This document shows, in pieces, positions 55,531 to 64,000 of a stretch of DNA of 64,000 nucleotides. The translations under genes were made by a program, and so were the position numbers. Location of the stretch: contig NZ_JAEKFI010000001.1 in the NCBI RefSeq assembly GCF_016650635.1, positions 1,302,001 through 1,366,000 on the forward strand, written 5' to 3'. Within the stretch, counting starts at the first letter, position 1; every line of letters starts with the position of its first letter. The notes below the pieces were generated by a model, which saw only the letters and a list, made by a program, of their open reading frames with translations, was not told where the DNA came from and did not search any database. The stretch is from Pseudomonas sp. TH43. Lineage in GTDB: Bacteria > Pseudomonadota > Gammaproteobacteria > Pseudomonadales > Pseudomonadaceae.

Positions 55531-56766
55531 ATGCACATCATCAACGCTCGCTTGCGCAACCAGGAAGGTTTGCACGAATTGCACCTGGAGAACGGGCTGA
55601 TCCGCAACATCGCCCGCCAGACTGAAGCGCCGTCGCTGGGCCCCGACGACCTCGACGCCGGCGGCAATCTGGTGGTGCCGCCCTTCGTCGAACCGCACAT
55701 CCACCTCGACGCCACCCTCACCGCCGGCGAGCCGCGCTGGAACATGAGCGGCACGCTGTTCGAAGGCATCGAATGCTGGGGTGAACGCAAGGTCACCATC
55801 ACCGAAGAAGACACCAAGACCCGCGCCAAGAAGACCATTCAGACCCTGGCCGCTCACGGCATTCAGCACGTGCGTACCCACGTCGACGTCACTGATCCGC
55901 AACTCACTGCGCTTAAAGCCATGCTCGAAGTGCGCGAGGAAAGCCGTCACCTGATCGACCTGCAAATCGTCGCGTTCCCGCAGGAAGGCATCGAGTCGTT
56001 TCGCAACGGTCGCGAGCTGATGGAAGAGTCGATCCGCATGGGCGCGGACGTGGTCGGCGGCATCCCGCATTTCGAGTACACCCGCGATCAGGGCGTCAGC
56101 TCAGTGAAGTTTCTGATGGACCTGGCCGAGCGCACCGGTTGCCTGGTCGATGTACATTGCGACGAGACCGACGACCCGCATTCACGTTTTCTCGAAGTAC
56201 TCGCCGAAGAGGCACGCAGTCGTGACATGGGCGCCCTCGTCACCGCCAGCCACACCACGGCGATGGGTTCTTACGACAACGCTTACTGCGCGAAACTGTT
56301 TCGTTTGCTCGGGCATTCCGAGATCAGCTTCGTCTCCTGCCCGACCGAAAGCATTCACCTGCAAGGACGCTTCGACAACTTCCCGAAACGCCGTGGCGTA
56401 ACGCGCGTGAACGAGTTGCTCGAAGCCGGCATGAACGTGTGTTTCGGTCAGGATTCCATCGTCGACCCGTGGTATCCGCTGGGCAACGGCAACATCCTCC
56501 GTGTGCTTGAGGCCGGGCTGCACATCTGCCACATGCTCGGTTATCGCAACCTGCAAAGTGCGCTGGATCTGGTCACCGACAACAGCGCCAAAGCCATGCA
56601 CCTGGGCGAGCGTTATGGCCTCGAACAGGGGCGGCCGGCGAATTTGCTGATTCTGTCGGCGGACAGTGATTACGAGGTTATTCGCAGTCAGGGTTTGCCG
56701 CTGTATTCGATTCGTGGGGGCAAGGTGCTAATGAAGCGGACGATGCCAGCGGTGGAGTTCGTTTGA
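55531..56766 (+). CDS. codA: cytosine deaminase
   Basis: Amidohydrolase-family enzyme converting cytosine to uracil and ammonia; 411 residues. Metal-site HIH in EPHIHLDAT (His56, His58), His in VDVHCDETDD with the following catalytic Glu, a later His in ASHTTAMGSY, and Asp in FGQDSIVDPWYP. Ribosome site AAAGGA before the ATG. Downstream partner of codB in pyrimidine salvage. Confidence 0.95.
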   Translation: MHIINARLRNQEGLHELHLENGLIRNIARQTEAPSLGPDDLDAGGNLVVPPFVEPHIHLDATLTAGEPRWNMSGTLFEGIECWGERKVTITEEDTKTRAKKTIQTLAAHGIQHVRTHVDVTDPQLTALKAMLEVREESRHLIDLQIVAFPQEGIESFRNGRELMEESIRMGADVVGGIPHFEYTRDQGVSSVKFLMDLAERTGCLVDVHCDETDDPHSRFLEVLAEEARSRDMGALVTASHTTAMGSYDNAYCAKLFRLLGHSEISFVSCPTESIHLQGRFDNFPKRRGVTRVNELLEAGMNVCFGQDSIVDPWYPLGNGNILRVLEAGLHICHMLGYRNLQSALDLVTDNSAKAMHLGERYGLEQGRPANLLILSADSDYEVIRSQGLPLYSIRGGKVLMKRTMPAVEFV

Positions 56767-56867
56767 AGCAAGCAAGTCGCCGTCGCGTGACGTCGACTGA
56801 ATCAACTGCATTCAAGCGTATTACGGGTATGGTTGGCGCGAACCTTATCGCCAAATAGTCGAGCAAC

Positions 56868-56885
56868 CCTGTCAGATCTGACAGG
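56868..56885. promoter_or_regulatory. lux-box-like palindrome upstream of the amylase gene
   Basis: CCTGTCAGATCTGACAGG, perfect 18-bp palindrome, fits the LuxR-type pattern CT-N12-AG (56869-56884) and resembles las/lux boxes (CTGCCAGATCTGGCAG). It lies 64 bp before the ATG at 56950, the usual place relative to a promoter. No luxI or luxR gene is in the window. Confidence 0.55.
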
Positions 56886-56949
56886 CGACATGCTGCGCGT
56901 ACAGATACACAGTGTCCTCTTGGGATCGATAGATCCGGAGAGGACGACC

Positions 56950-58515
56950 ATGAACGTGATTTCATTGCTCAAGCTGCTTTTCCTTTGCCTGACCTTCACC
57001 GTGACGTTTTGCGCAAACGCTGCCGTGCGCAATGGCAGCGGCGAAGAGATCATGTTGCAAGGGTTCCACTGGAACTCCAGTCGCAATCCAATACTGTGGG
57101 ATTCGGTTCTTCTGCAAAAGGCTGAAACGATCGGCAGCGACGGGTTCACGCTCATCTGGTTGCCACCGGCCTGGACCGACACCTCCAGTTGGAGCAGCGC
57201 GCAGAGCAGCGGCGGTGGTGAAGGCTACTTCTGGAGCAGCTTCGACAAAAACAACCGTTATGGCAGCGATCAGCAACTGAAACAGGCGGCAACAGCACTC
57301 AACGCCGCCGGGGTCAAAGTCGTGTACGACGTGGTCCCTAACCACATGAATGATGGCAAGGCGAGCGCTTCGCTTTTCCCGCGAGGGAGCGAGGAATGGC
57401 GCCATGACTGTCTTCAATGTGATGAGGGCGATGCGTTCATGGACGGTGCGGCAGATCTGAATACCGCGAATCCCACAGTATTCAATGCGTTCAAACAGGA
57501 ATTTATCAATCTGCGCGATAACTATGGCGCCCATGGGCTGCGCTTTGATTTCGTTCGGGGTTACGCGCCAGAGACGGTAGACCGTTGGATGAACGCCTTT
57601 GGCAACCAGCAATTTTGCGTCGGGGAAAACTGGAAAGGCCCCGCCGAATACCCTCAGGGTGATTGGCGACACAGCGCCAGTTGGCAGGACGTTCTCAAGG
57701 ACTGGTCTGATCGCTCGCATTGCGCAGTGTTCGATTTTGCCCTGAAGGAACGCATGCAAAATGGATCACTCGCCGAATGGCGCGAAGGCTTGAACGGCAA
57801 CCCGAATCCTGCCTGGCGCGAGATCGCGGTAACGTTCGTCGACAATCATGACACCGGCTATTCGCCCGGCATCAACGGTGGCCAACATCATTGGGCTCTA
57901 CCCGATGCGCAAGTCAATCTGGCTTACGCGTTTATCCTCAGCAGTCCAGGAACACCGACGGTGTACTGGCCGCACATGTACGATTGGCAGCGCGATCAGC
58001 TCATCCGCCAACTGATCAAACTGCGCAAGAGTGCCGGCATCAGGGCGGACTCCCCGATCCTCTTCAATCGTCAATATTCGGGGCTGGTGGCTACGACCTC
58101 AGGCACGCGTGGATCATTGGTGATCGCGCTCAAATCCGACCTGCAAAAATTGCCCGAGGGCATGGGCGCTCCGGTGCTGAACTGGGACAACGGAGACATC
58201 CGGATCTGGAGCACGCCTGCGCAGTCGGCGGCGGTCAAGGTCAGCATCCGTTGCGACAACGCCAAACCGCAAGCGGGCGAAGGGGTCTATGCCGTCGGCT
58301 CGTCGTTGGAGTTTGGCGCGTGGGACCCGCAGCACGGTATTGCGCTGAACTCCGTCGACAACGGCTGGAGCACGAGCATCGAAGTCCCCGCACGGCAGCA
58401 GCTCGAATGGAAGTGCATAGTACGCGGGCAGAACGCTTCGCCGATCTACTGGCAATCGGGACCGAACAACACATTCACCAGCGGATTGGCGAGTGACACC
58501 GTCGGGCGGTTTTGA
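56950..58515 (+). CDS. amyP: glucan 1,4-alpha-maltotetraohydrolase (G4-amylase) with starch-binding domain
   Basis: 521 residues. Signal peptide about 1-24 (MNVISLLKLLFLCLTFTVTF, cleaved after CANA), so secreted. GH13 domain closely following the Pseudomonas stutzeri maltotetraose-forming amylase: GGGEGYFW, YDVVPNHMN, DFVRGYAPE with nucleophile Asp200, FCVGENWKGP with acid/base Glu226, and FVDNHDTGYSPG with Asp301. A C-terminal CBM20 starch-binding domain starts near 424 (VKVSIRCDN, VYAVGSSLEFGAWDP). The ATG at 56950 has GGAGAGGA upstream. It releases maltotetraose from starch. Base composition looks lower in GC than its neighbours, hinting at transfer. Confidence 0.93.
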   Translation: MNVISLLKLLFLCLTFTVTFCANAAVRNGSGEEIMLQGFHWNSSRNPILWDSVLLQKAETIGSDGFTLIWLPPAWTDTSSWSSAQSSGGGEGYFWSSFDKNNRYGSDQQLKQAATALNAAGVKVVYDVVPNHMNDGKASASLFPRGSEEWRHDCLQCDEGDAFMDGAADLNTANPTVFNAFKQEFINLRDNYGAHGLRFDFVRGYAPETVDRWMNAFGNQQFCVGENWKGPAEYPQGDWRHSASWQDVLKDWSDRSHCAVFDFALKERMQNGSLAEWREGLNGNPNPAWREIAVTFVDNHDTGYSPGINGGQHHWALPDAQVNLAYAFILSSPGTPTVYWPHMYDWQRDQLIRQLIKLRKSAGIRADSPILFNRQYSGLVATTSGTRGSLVIALKSDLQKLPEGMGAPVLNWDNGDIRIWSTPAQSAAVKVSIRCDNAKPQAGEGVYAVGSSLEFGAWDPQHGIALNSVDNGWSTSIEVPARQQLEWKCIVRGQNASPIYWQSGPNNTFTSGLASDTVGRF

Positions 58516-58525
58516 TCGAGATTCA

Positions 58526-59512
58526 TCAGCGGTTCGTTATCCGTCGCGCCGTACCGAACAGTTGTACGCCATTCAACTCGCCCGCTTGCGCCAATAGAAG
58601 GACAGGCGCCGTGCCGCCGGGCATCACCACGTGAACTTCTCCGCCAGTGATCCAGCCAACACGCCAGGCCGCGCACGCCACGGCACTGGCACTGGTGCCG
58701 GAAGATGCCGTCGGCCCTTCGCCGCGCTCGAACACTCGAGCGTGAATGCGATCGACAGACTCCAGCGCCGCCCACTGCAGATTGACCCCGGCCGGGCACG
58801 GCTGACCGGCCCCGCTCGGAGGGGCATAAGCTATACGGGTCAGGTTTTGCGCCAATGGCGATTCGCACATTTGCTGATTGCTCGGGAGCGCGGCGACGTC
58901 CGTCAGCAGGGTCACGCAGTGTGGGTTACCGATGCGTACGAATTGGCTGTGCGTCCAGTGACGATCGAGTTGCGCCAAGGGCTGGACATGGCTCACGTCC
59001 CGACCGTTGAACTGAAGGCTTTCAACAGCCCGCGCGCCCACCGAATCCGGTCCGAATAGCGGTTGACCCAGGTCAAGCCAGAAACCTTGAATACCGTCGA
59101 CTTCAGCCGGTTTCACCGAAGTTTCCACCATTGCGCCCTTATCGTGATGCACGCGCAGCAATGCGCCCGCCTCCGGCATCAACTCCTGCTCGGTCAGCGC
59201 CTGAGAAAATATCGTCAGACCGTTGCCACTGCGTTCCGCGAGCGTGCCGTCGGTGTTGACGATCAGCACATCGAACGGCGGCGAGGTCTGGAACGGGCCG
59301 ATCAGCAGGCCGTCGCTGCGGTGGGATTTGCTGTTGGGTGGCCGCTCGCCTGCGGGCCAGTCACAGCACAGTTTGATTGCCGCGTCGCTCCACGTCTGGC
59401 GCGACGATGCGCATGCGCACGCGCTGGCAGGTAAATCAACGCCCGCTTCGCGCAGTGCCTCCGGCGAAACCACACCATAAATATTGCCCCGCGCATCATA
59501 AAACTGCGTCAT
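58526..59512 (-). CDS. DapF-fold (diaminopimelate epimerase-like) protein lacking both catalytic cysteines
   Basis: 328 residues. DapF-like halves: VNTDGTLAERSGNGLTIFSQ (compare NADG...CGNG) and GEGPTASSGTSASAVACAAW (compare ACGTGA), plus IGNPHCVTL. In true DapF both boxes carry the base cysteines; here they are Ser95 and Ser271. A C-terminal GEVHVVMPGGTAPVLL block follows the fold. It may be an inactive paralogue or a different isomerase/dehydratase of the superfamily. ATG chosen at 59512 (AGGGA about 9 bp upstream); a GTG lies one codon earlier. Divergent from the MFS gene. Confidence 0.78.
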   Translation of the reverse strand: MTQFYDARGNIYGVVSPEALREAGVDLPASACACASSRQTWSDAAIKLCCDWPAGERPPNSKSHRSDGLLIGPFQTSPPFDVLIVNTDGTLAERSGNGLTIFSQALTEQELMPEAGALLRVHHDKGAMVETSVKPAEVDGIQGFWLDLGQPLFGPDSVGARAVESLQFNGRDVSHVQPLAQLDRHWTHSQFVRIGNPHCVTLLTDVAALPSNQQMCESPLAQNLTRIAYAPPSGAGQPCPAGVNLQWAALESVDRIHARVFERGEGPTASSGTSASAVACAAWRVGWITGGEVHVVMPGGTAPVLLLAQAGELNGVQLFGTARRITNR

Positions 59513-59560
59513 CACTTTTAATCCCTGCTAACGAAGAATTCCACTGTAAACCGCAATCCC

Positions 59561-59651
59561 CTGTAGGAGCTGCGGCACGCTGCGATCTTTTGATTCGGAT
59601 CTTGATAAAAAACACAGATCAAAAGATCGCAGCGTGCCGCAGCGCCTACAG
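59561..59651. repeat. REPIN-like doublet (GCTGCGGCACGCTGCGATC variant)
   Basis: Arms CTGTAGGAGCTGCGGCACGC and GCGTGCCGCAGCGCCTACAG with internal ATCTTTTGAT / ATCAAAAGAT pairing, so a very long stem is possible. It lies between divergent DapF-like and MFS genes. Confidence 0.88.
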
Positions 59652-59764
59652 GGATACGGGGAAGAAGGTAGGATGTCGGCTGCACGTTCTCGAATAAACG
59701 GTAATCGAACCTCGACGCCGTATCACTGTCCTTCGGGGACGCGAGTTTTTTGCCAAGGATTGAT

Positions 59765-60916
59765 ATGACCAGCCTCAACGCCCAAGACACCTTTGTCCCC
59801 GGACGCCTGCAACAGATGTCCACGCGCATCGCCTTCTTCATTGCCGGACTCGGCATCGCCGCGTGGGCGCCGCTGGTGCCATACGCCAAGGCGCGCGCCG
59901 GGCTCGATGAGGGCACGCTCGGTTTGTTGCTGTTGTGCCTGGGGGTCGGTTCGATTCTGGCGATGCCGCTGGCGGGAATTCTCGCCACGCAATTCGGCTG
60001 TCGGCGTGTGGCCACCGGCGGCACCTTGCTGATCTGCGCAGCATTGCCGTTGCTGGCGACGGTGTCGTCGATTCCGGCGCTGATCGCCACATTGTTCATG
60101 TTCGGCGCTGGCCTCGGCACGGTGGATTCGACGGTGAACCTGCAAGCGGTGATCGTCGAGCGGGCCAGCGGCAAGAACATGATGTCGGGGTTTCACGGTT
60201 TGTTCAGCCTGGGCGGTATCGTCGGCGCGGCGGGTGTCAGCGCCCTGCTCGGCCTTGGCTTGACGCCGCTCGCGGCGATGTTGGTAGTGGTCGTGGTGCT
60301 GATCGCGGCGCTGTTCAAATGCGTGCCGCACATGCTGCCTTACGGCAGTGAAAGCTCAGGCCCGGCATTCGCCATCCCCCACGGCATCGTGCTGTTTATC
60401 GGCGGGATGTGCTTTATCGTCTTTCTCACCGAAGGCGCGGCGCTGGACTGGAGTGCGGTGTTCCTCGCTCAGGAACGCGGGATCGACACGGCGTATGCGG
60501 GATTGGGTTACGCGGCGTTCGCGTTGACCATGACGGCGGGACGCTTGATGGGTGACCGGATTGTGCGGATCGTCGGCGCCACGCGGATCATTCTGTTTGG
60601 TGGACTGTTGGCGGCGGCGGGTCTGTTTCTGGCAACGTTCGCACCGAGCTGGGAAGCGGCGCTGGTCGGTTATGCACTGGTCGGCGCTGGCTGCTCGAAC
60701 ATCGTGCCGGTGTTGTACACGGCGGTGGGCAAGCAGACGGTGATGCCGGAAAGCATCGCGGTGCCGGCGATTACCACGCTGGGCTATGCAGGGATTCTGG
60801 CGGGGCCGGCGGTGATCGGGTTTGTTGCGCACGCCAGCAGTTTGAGTTTTGCCTTCGGCTTGATGGCGGTGCTGCTGGTCGCCGTGGCGATTGGCGGGAA
60901 AGTCCTTAAAGTCTAA
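59765..60916 (+). CDS. MFS transporter (YbjJ-like)
   Basis: 383 residues, about twelve helices. Start MTSLNAQDTFVPGRLQQMST with AAGGA 6 bp upstream. MFS features: ARAGLDEGTLGLLLLCLGVG, LGTVDSTVNLQAVIVE, FHGLFSLGGIVGAAG and the repeat-half loop AGRLMGDRIV. Similar to the YbjJ group of unknown substrate. It stops 4 bp before an outward REP doublet. Confidence 0.88.
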   Translation: MTSLNAQDTFVPGRLQQMSTRIAFFIAGLGIAAWAPLVPYAKARAGLDEGTLGLLLLCLGVGSILAMPLAGILATQFGCRRVATGGTLLICAALPLLATVSSIPALIATLFMFGAGLGTVDSTVNLQAVIVERASGKNMMSGFHGLFSLGGIVGAAGVSALLGLGLTPLAAMLVVVVVLIAALFKCVPHMLPYGSESSGPAFAIPHGIVLFIGGMCFIVFLTEGAALDWSAVFLAQERGIDTAYAGLGYAAFALTMTAGRLMGDRIVRIVGATRIILFGGLLAAAGLFLATFAPSWEAALVGYALVGAGCSNIVPVLYTAVGKQTVMPESIAVPAITTLGYAGILAGPAVIGFVAHASSLSFAFGLMAVLLVAVAIGGKVLKV

Positions 60917-60920
60917 AAAC

Positions 60921-60984
60921 TTCGCGAGCAGGCTCGCTCCCACAGGAGCTCAGTGATCCATGTGGGAGCGAGCCTGCTCGCGAA
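60921..60984. repeat. REP doublet in outward orientation
   Basis: TTCGCGAGCAGGCTCGCTCC then GGGAGCGAGCCTGCTCGCGA, arranged tail-out, between the convergent MFS and fecA genes. Same orientation type as those at 19059 and 21361. Confidence 0.88.
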
Positions 60985-61001
60985 GAAGCTGATGCGGTCT
61001 A

Positions 61002-63428
61002 TCAGAAACCGACGCTGGCCTGCACAAAGAACGTGCGCGGCGCACCCACGTACATCCCCGAATTGTTATCGCTGGAACGCGTGAAGTACTGCTTGTCGAA
61101 GACATTCTTCACCCCCGCGCCCAGCTTCAGGTTCGACACCTGCGGCCCGAAGTCATAACCGCCACGTACGTTCCAGGTCACGTAACCCGGAATGTCGCCG
61201 TACTGCCCATCCGCCGTGCCTTCGGTGATGTAGTTGCCGTTGAAACTGCCATCGGCGTTTACCCCGGTGCCCGGCGAGCGCTGTTTCGACTGGGCGAAAC
61301 CATCGATGTTGTAAGTCCAGCGGTTGATGTCGTAACGCAAACCGACGGTCGCCACCTGACGCGAATAGAACGGCAGATCACGGCCCTTGAAGCCCGGAAT
61401 CTCGCCTTCATAAGTAGCGCGGGTGTAAGTGAAACCGGCGTTGGCAGTCAGCCCCTCAAGACGCGGATCCAGCGCCGCCATGTCGTAATGCACCGACGCT
61501 TCAAGGCCCTGGTGCTTGGTCGCGCCAAGGTTGGTCCAGCCGACATCGTTGCTGATGTATTGCAGTTCGTCATCGAAGTCGATGTAGAACAGCGTCACCT
61601 CACCGCCCCACACGTCATCGTTGTAGCGCGTACCGATCTCATAGGTCTTGGCTTTTTCCGGCTCCAGACCGTTGGCGGTCTGGTCACCCGAACCACCCTG
61701 GCCGAGCTGGAAATACTGCAGGCTGCCGAACGAAGTTTCGTAGTTGGCGAACAGCTTCCACGCGTCCGACAGGTGATACATCACGCTCAGGGCCGGCAGC
61801 GGTTCGTTGCTCTCGATGCTGCGGTTTTTCTCCGGTACGCGCTTGCCGGCGGTGTCTAGCACGGCACGGTCATGCCAGTCGGTGCTGATGTGTTCGAAGC
61901 GAATGCCCGGCGTGATAGTCCAGTTGCCGACGTCGATTTTGTTGTCGACGTAGACCGAGTTGGCCTCGGTGCCGCCAGTACGATCCTGGAACACGTGGCC
62001 GTCGGACGTCTTGGTGACCACTGGCTCGTTGTTGACCAGCGCCAGACGACTCGACTGTTCGTGCATCGCCTCTTTCAGATAGCGATAACCGACGCTGACT
62101 TCCTGACTGGTTGGGCCGACGTCGAACACCCGCGACACCCGTGGCTCGATGCCCAGCGTGTAATAGGAGCGCGGGTACGAGCTGAGGGTTTTCTGATCGC
62201 GGGCGGCGATGGTACTGCCACGGAAACTGTCGGTGTAGTAGGTCAGCACTTCAGCCTGAGTGCGTTCGTCGATCTGCCGAATCCACTTGAACGACACGTC
62301 TTTGCGGCGACCGCTGAAGTTGTCGTAGTCGCGCACCGAGTCGTAAGGTTTGTCGTCGTACTGTTTCTGCGTCAGGCCGCCGGGCATGTCGGCACTGGCG
62401 TCGTAGTAGTGAAAATTGAGGCTGAAATCGTCCTGATCGGTGGGCGCCCAGTGGGTCTTGAGCAGCACATCGTCGATGTCGTTGCCGTTGTTGCGCTCGC
62501 GGTAGCCGTTGCCGTTGACGCCGGAATACAACAGCGCCACGCCCATGCCGTTGTCGGCGGTGCCGCCGAGGAATGCCGTGTCGATGTGTTTCCAGCCACC
62601 GTACCGGGTGGTTTCCAGCGTAGTGCCGATTTCACCGGTGGCTTTTTCCGGGATCGCGCGGGTGACAAAGTTGATCACGCCACCGACGTTCTGCGGCCCA
62701 TAACGCACGGAACCGGCGCCGCGCACGACGTCGATGCTGTCGAGGTTGCCCGAGGAAATCGGTGCCATCGACAGTTGCGGCTGGCCGTACGGCGCGAACG
62801 CGGCGGGCACGCCGTCTATCAACACCGTGGAGCGTGGCGACAGCCGCGAGGTCAGGCCGCGCACGCCGACGTTCAGGGCAATGTCGCTGCCGCCGGTGCC
62901 GTTGGAATCCTGCACCTGCACACCCGGCACACGTTTGAGCACATCACTGACGTTCATCGCGCCCTGCTCGACCATCGCTTCGCGGCGGATCACCGTGCGT
63001 GCGCCAGGGTGGTTTTGCACCACGGCGGCGTTGGCATCACCGAGCCAGTCACCGACCACTTTGATGTCAGTCACGCCCAGTTCCAGCGGGCCATTGGTGG
63101 CCGCGGAAGTGGCAGCGGGCGACAGGGTCACCGAACCTTCGTTGATCTGATAATCGAGACCGCTGCCTTGCAGCAACTGGCGCAGCGCCTGTTCCGGGGA
63201 AATGTCGCCATCCACCGCCGGGGCCTGTTTGCCAGCGACCAGATCGGGACTGAAAAACACTTGCAGTGAGGTTTGCTGGCCCAGTTCGCTCAAGGCCTGG
63301 CCCAGCGGTTGGGCGCGGATATGAATCGCTTCGCCGGCAAATGCCAGTGGCATCGCCGCATTGACCGCCAGCGCGAGGGCCAGCGGCAACCAAGGGGATT
63401 TTTTGTTGTTGGCAGTGGTTTTTTTCAC
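61002..63428 (-). CDS. fecA: FecA-like TonB-dependent receptor (ferric citrate type)
   Basis: 808 residues. Signal peptide about 1-31 (LPLALALAVNAAMPLAFA), then an N-terminal STN signalling domain (about 32-85, IRAQPLGQALSELGQQTSLQ), plug and barrel, last residue Phe. It matches E. coli FecA in VVGDWLGDA, STVLIDGVPAAFAPYGQPQL, IDVVRGAGSVRYGPQNVGGV, GTADNGMGVALLYSG and DADMPGG-like segments. The STN domain talks to FecR. GTG start; AGGA is about 11 bp upstream. It imports ferric dicitrate. Confidence 0.93.
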   Translation of the reverse strand: MKKTTANNKKSPWLPLALALAVNAAMPLAFAGEAIHIRAQPLGQALSELGQQTSLQVFFSPDLVAGKQAPAVDGDISPEQALRQLLQGSGLDYQINEGSVTLSPAATSAATNGPLELGVTDIKVVGDWLGDANAAVVQNHPGARTVIRREAMVEQGAMNVSDVLKRVPGVQVQDSNGTGGSDIALNVGVRGLTSRLSPRSTVLIDGVPAAFAPYGQPQLSMAPISSGNLDSIDVVRGAGSVRYGPQNVGGVINFVTRAIPEKATGEIGTTLETTRYGGWKHIDTAFLGGTADNGMGVALLYSGVNGNGYRERNNGNDIDDVLLKTHWAPTDQDDFSLNFHYYDASADMPGGLTQKQYDDKPYDSVRDYDNFSGRRKDVSFKWIRQIDERTQAEVLTYYTDSFRGSTIAARDQKTLSSYPRSYYTLGIEPRVSRVFDVGPTSQEVSVGYRYLKEAMHEQSSRLALVNNEPVVTKTSDGHVFQDRTGGTEANSVYVDNKIDVGNWTITPGIRFEHISTDWHDRAVLDTAGKRVPEKNRSIESNEPLPALSVMYHLSDAWKLFANYETSFGSLQYFQLGQGGSGDQTANGLEPEKAKTYEIGTRYNDDVWGGEVTLFYIDFDDELQYISNDVGWTNLGATKHQGLEASVHYDMAALDPRLEGLTANAGFTYTRATYEGEIPGFKGRDLPFYSRQVATVGLRYDINRWTYNIDGFAQSKQRSPGTGVNADGSFNGNYITEGTADGQYGDIPGYVTWNVRGGYDFGPQVSNLKLGAGVKNVFDKQYFTRSSDNNSGMYVGAPRTFFVQASVGF

Positions 63429-63526
63429 GTCGAACGTAGTCCTGTGGATCGCAAGAGTGTGCGGCTGTTAATGCAAACCAGTTGCAGTTGAACAGGAAGA
63501 CGATGAACTCGAAAAAAACCTGAATT

Positions 63527-64000
63527 TTATTTTGAAATTATTTCCTGACTGCCATCCGCGAGGGTACGAACGGCCACCGGCAGGATGCTCGGCAAGGCTT
63601 TGAGCAAGGCCTCGGTGTTGTCGGATTTGAACACACTGGTCAGGCGCAGATTGGCCACGGCCGGGTTGGCGACGGTCAGCGGTTTCTCGCGATAACGCGA
63701 CACTTCAGCAGCCACTTCGCTGAGGCTGGCGTTGTTGAACACCAGTTTGCCGCCGCGCCACGCGGTCAGTTCCGCAGGATTGACCGCGTAGGCTGCCGCG
63801 ACTTGGCCTTGAGCATCGATATGGGTGCCGAGGCCGGCAGTCAGACTGATGAATTCATTGTCCGGCGCATCATGCCCCTGCACTTTCACCGTGCCCTGCT
63901 CCACCGCCACGCGAGTTTGCGTGACATCGCGACGTACGTCGAAACGCGTGCCGGTGACCGTGACTTTGCCGCTGCCGGCCTCGACCACGAACGGGCGAGA
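63527..64000 (-). CDS. fecR: FecR-type iron-sensing regulator, 5' part outside window
   Basis: The frame is open to the right edge; about 157 residues of the C-terminal part are seen. It begins ...SRPFVVEAGSGKVTVTGTRF, the FecR periplasmic motif, with VAVEQGTVKV and the C-terminal LSEVAAEVSRYREKPLTV segment that contacts the receptor STN domain. It lies 98 bp upstream of fecA on the same strand. The upstream sigma factor gene fecI should be beyond the edge. Confidence 0.93.
   Translation of the reverse strand, partial: SRPFVVEAGSGKVTVTGTRFDVRRDVTQTRVAVEQGTVKVQGHDAPDNEFISLTAGLGTHIDAQGQVAAAYAVNPAELTAWRGGKLVFNNASLSEVAAEVSRYREKPLTVANPAVANLRLTSVFKSDNTEALLKALPSILPVAVRTLADGSQEIISK

Overview
The window looks like part of a Pseudomonas chromosome, most likely the P. 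fluorescens group. The DNA is GC-rich. It carries typical Pseudomonas gene content (yejABEF, codBA, fecRA, a bacterial metallothionein, selD-mnmH, two chemoreceptors). More than twenty small palindromic repeat doublets (REP/REPIN-like) of several families sit between genes, and such doublets are characteristic of this group. No rRNA, tRNA or CRISPR array was seen.

Layout. 1-7.5 kb: the end of a TonB-dependent receptor, then a complete yejABEF peptide ABC importer. 7.7-9.6 kb: a DUF3455 secreted protein, an ECF sigma factor and its RskA-type anti-sigma factor. 9.8-10.3 kb: a secreted protein built of nine 13-residue repeats. 10.3-16 kb: a DUF1615 lipoprotein, a large field of short repeats, a TonB-dependent siderophore receptor and an FAD monooxygenase. 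16-21.3 kb: hemB with a zinc-type cysteine triad, a glutathione transferase, a histidine phosphatase preceded by an overlapping small ORF, and mnmH-selD for selenouridine synthesis. 21.5-32 kb: one giant autotransporter (3507 residues) with three nested superrepeats. 32.5-34.6 kb: a Tsx-type nucleoside channel and a purine nucleoside permease behind a PurR-like palindrome. 34.7-37.7 kb: an oxidoreductase, an XapX protein, an AraC regulator, two small proteins and a metallothionein. 37.8-40.3 kb: long repeats interrupted by an intact IS256-family element. 40.3-42.3 kb: a pair of DMT exporters divergent from a LysR regulator. 42.4-48.5 kb: two chemoreceptors flanking a 122-bp tandem repeat array and a Na+/H+ antiporter-family gene. 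48.6-51.2 kb: two PepSY proteins plus a two-component system. 51.5-56.8 kb: a patatin-like lipase, queD, an alpha/beta hydrolase and codBA. 56.9-61 kb: a maltotetraose-forming amylase behind a lux-box-like palindrome, a DapF-fold protein lacking both catalytic cysteines, and an MFS transporter. 61-64 kb: fecA and the 3' part of fecR, cut by the window edge.

Themes. The window is rich in uptake functions: three TonB receptors, a peptide ABC importer, nucleoside and cytosine uptake, and starch degradation. The most unusual material is the repeats. There are several palindrome families, one expanded into half-site arrays on both sides of a core, one amplified as a tandem array, and one supplying the last codons of yejF. 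The least explained coding items are the ADGSDRL repeat protein, the 38-codon ORF coupled to the histidine phosphatase, the DapF-like protein with serines at both catalytic positions, and the giant autotransporter. No single complete new multi-gene system can be proven from the sequence alone.
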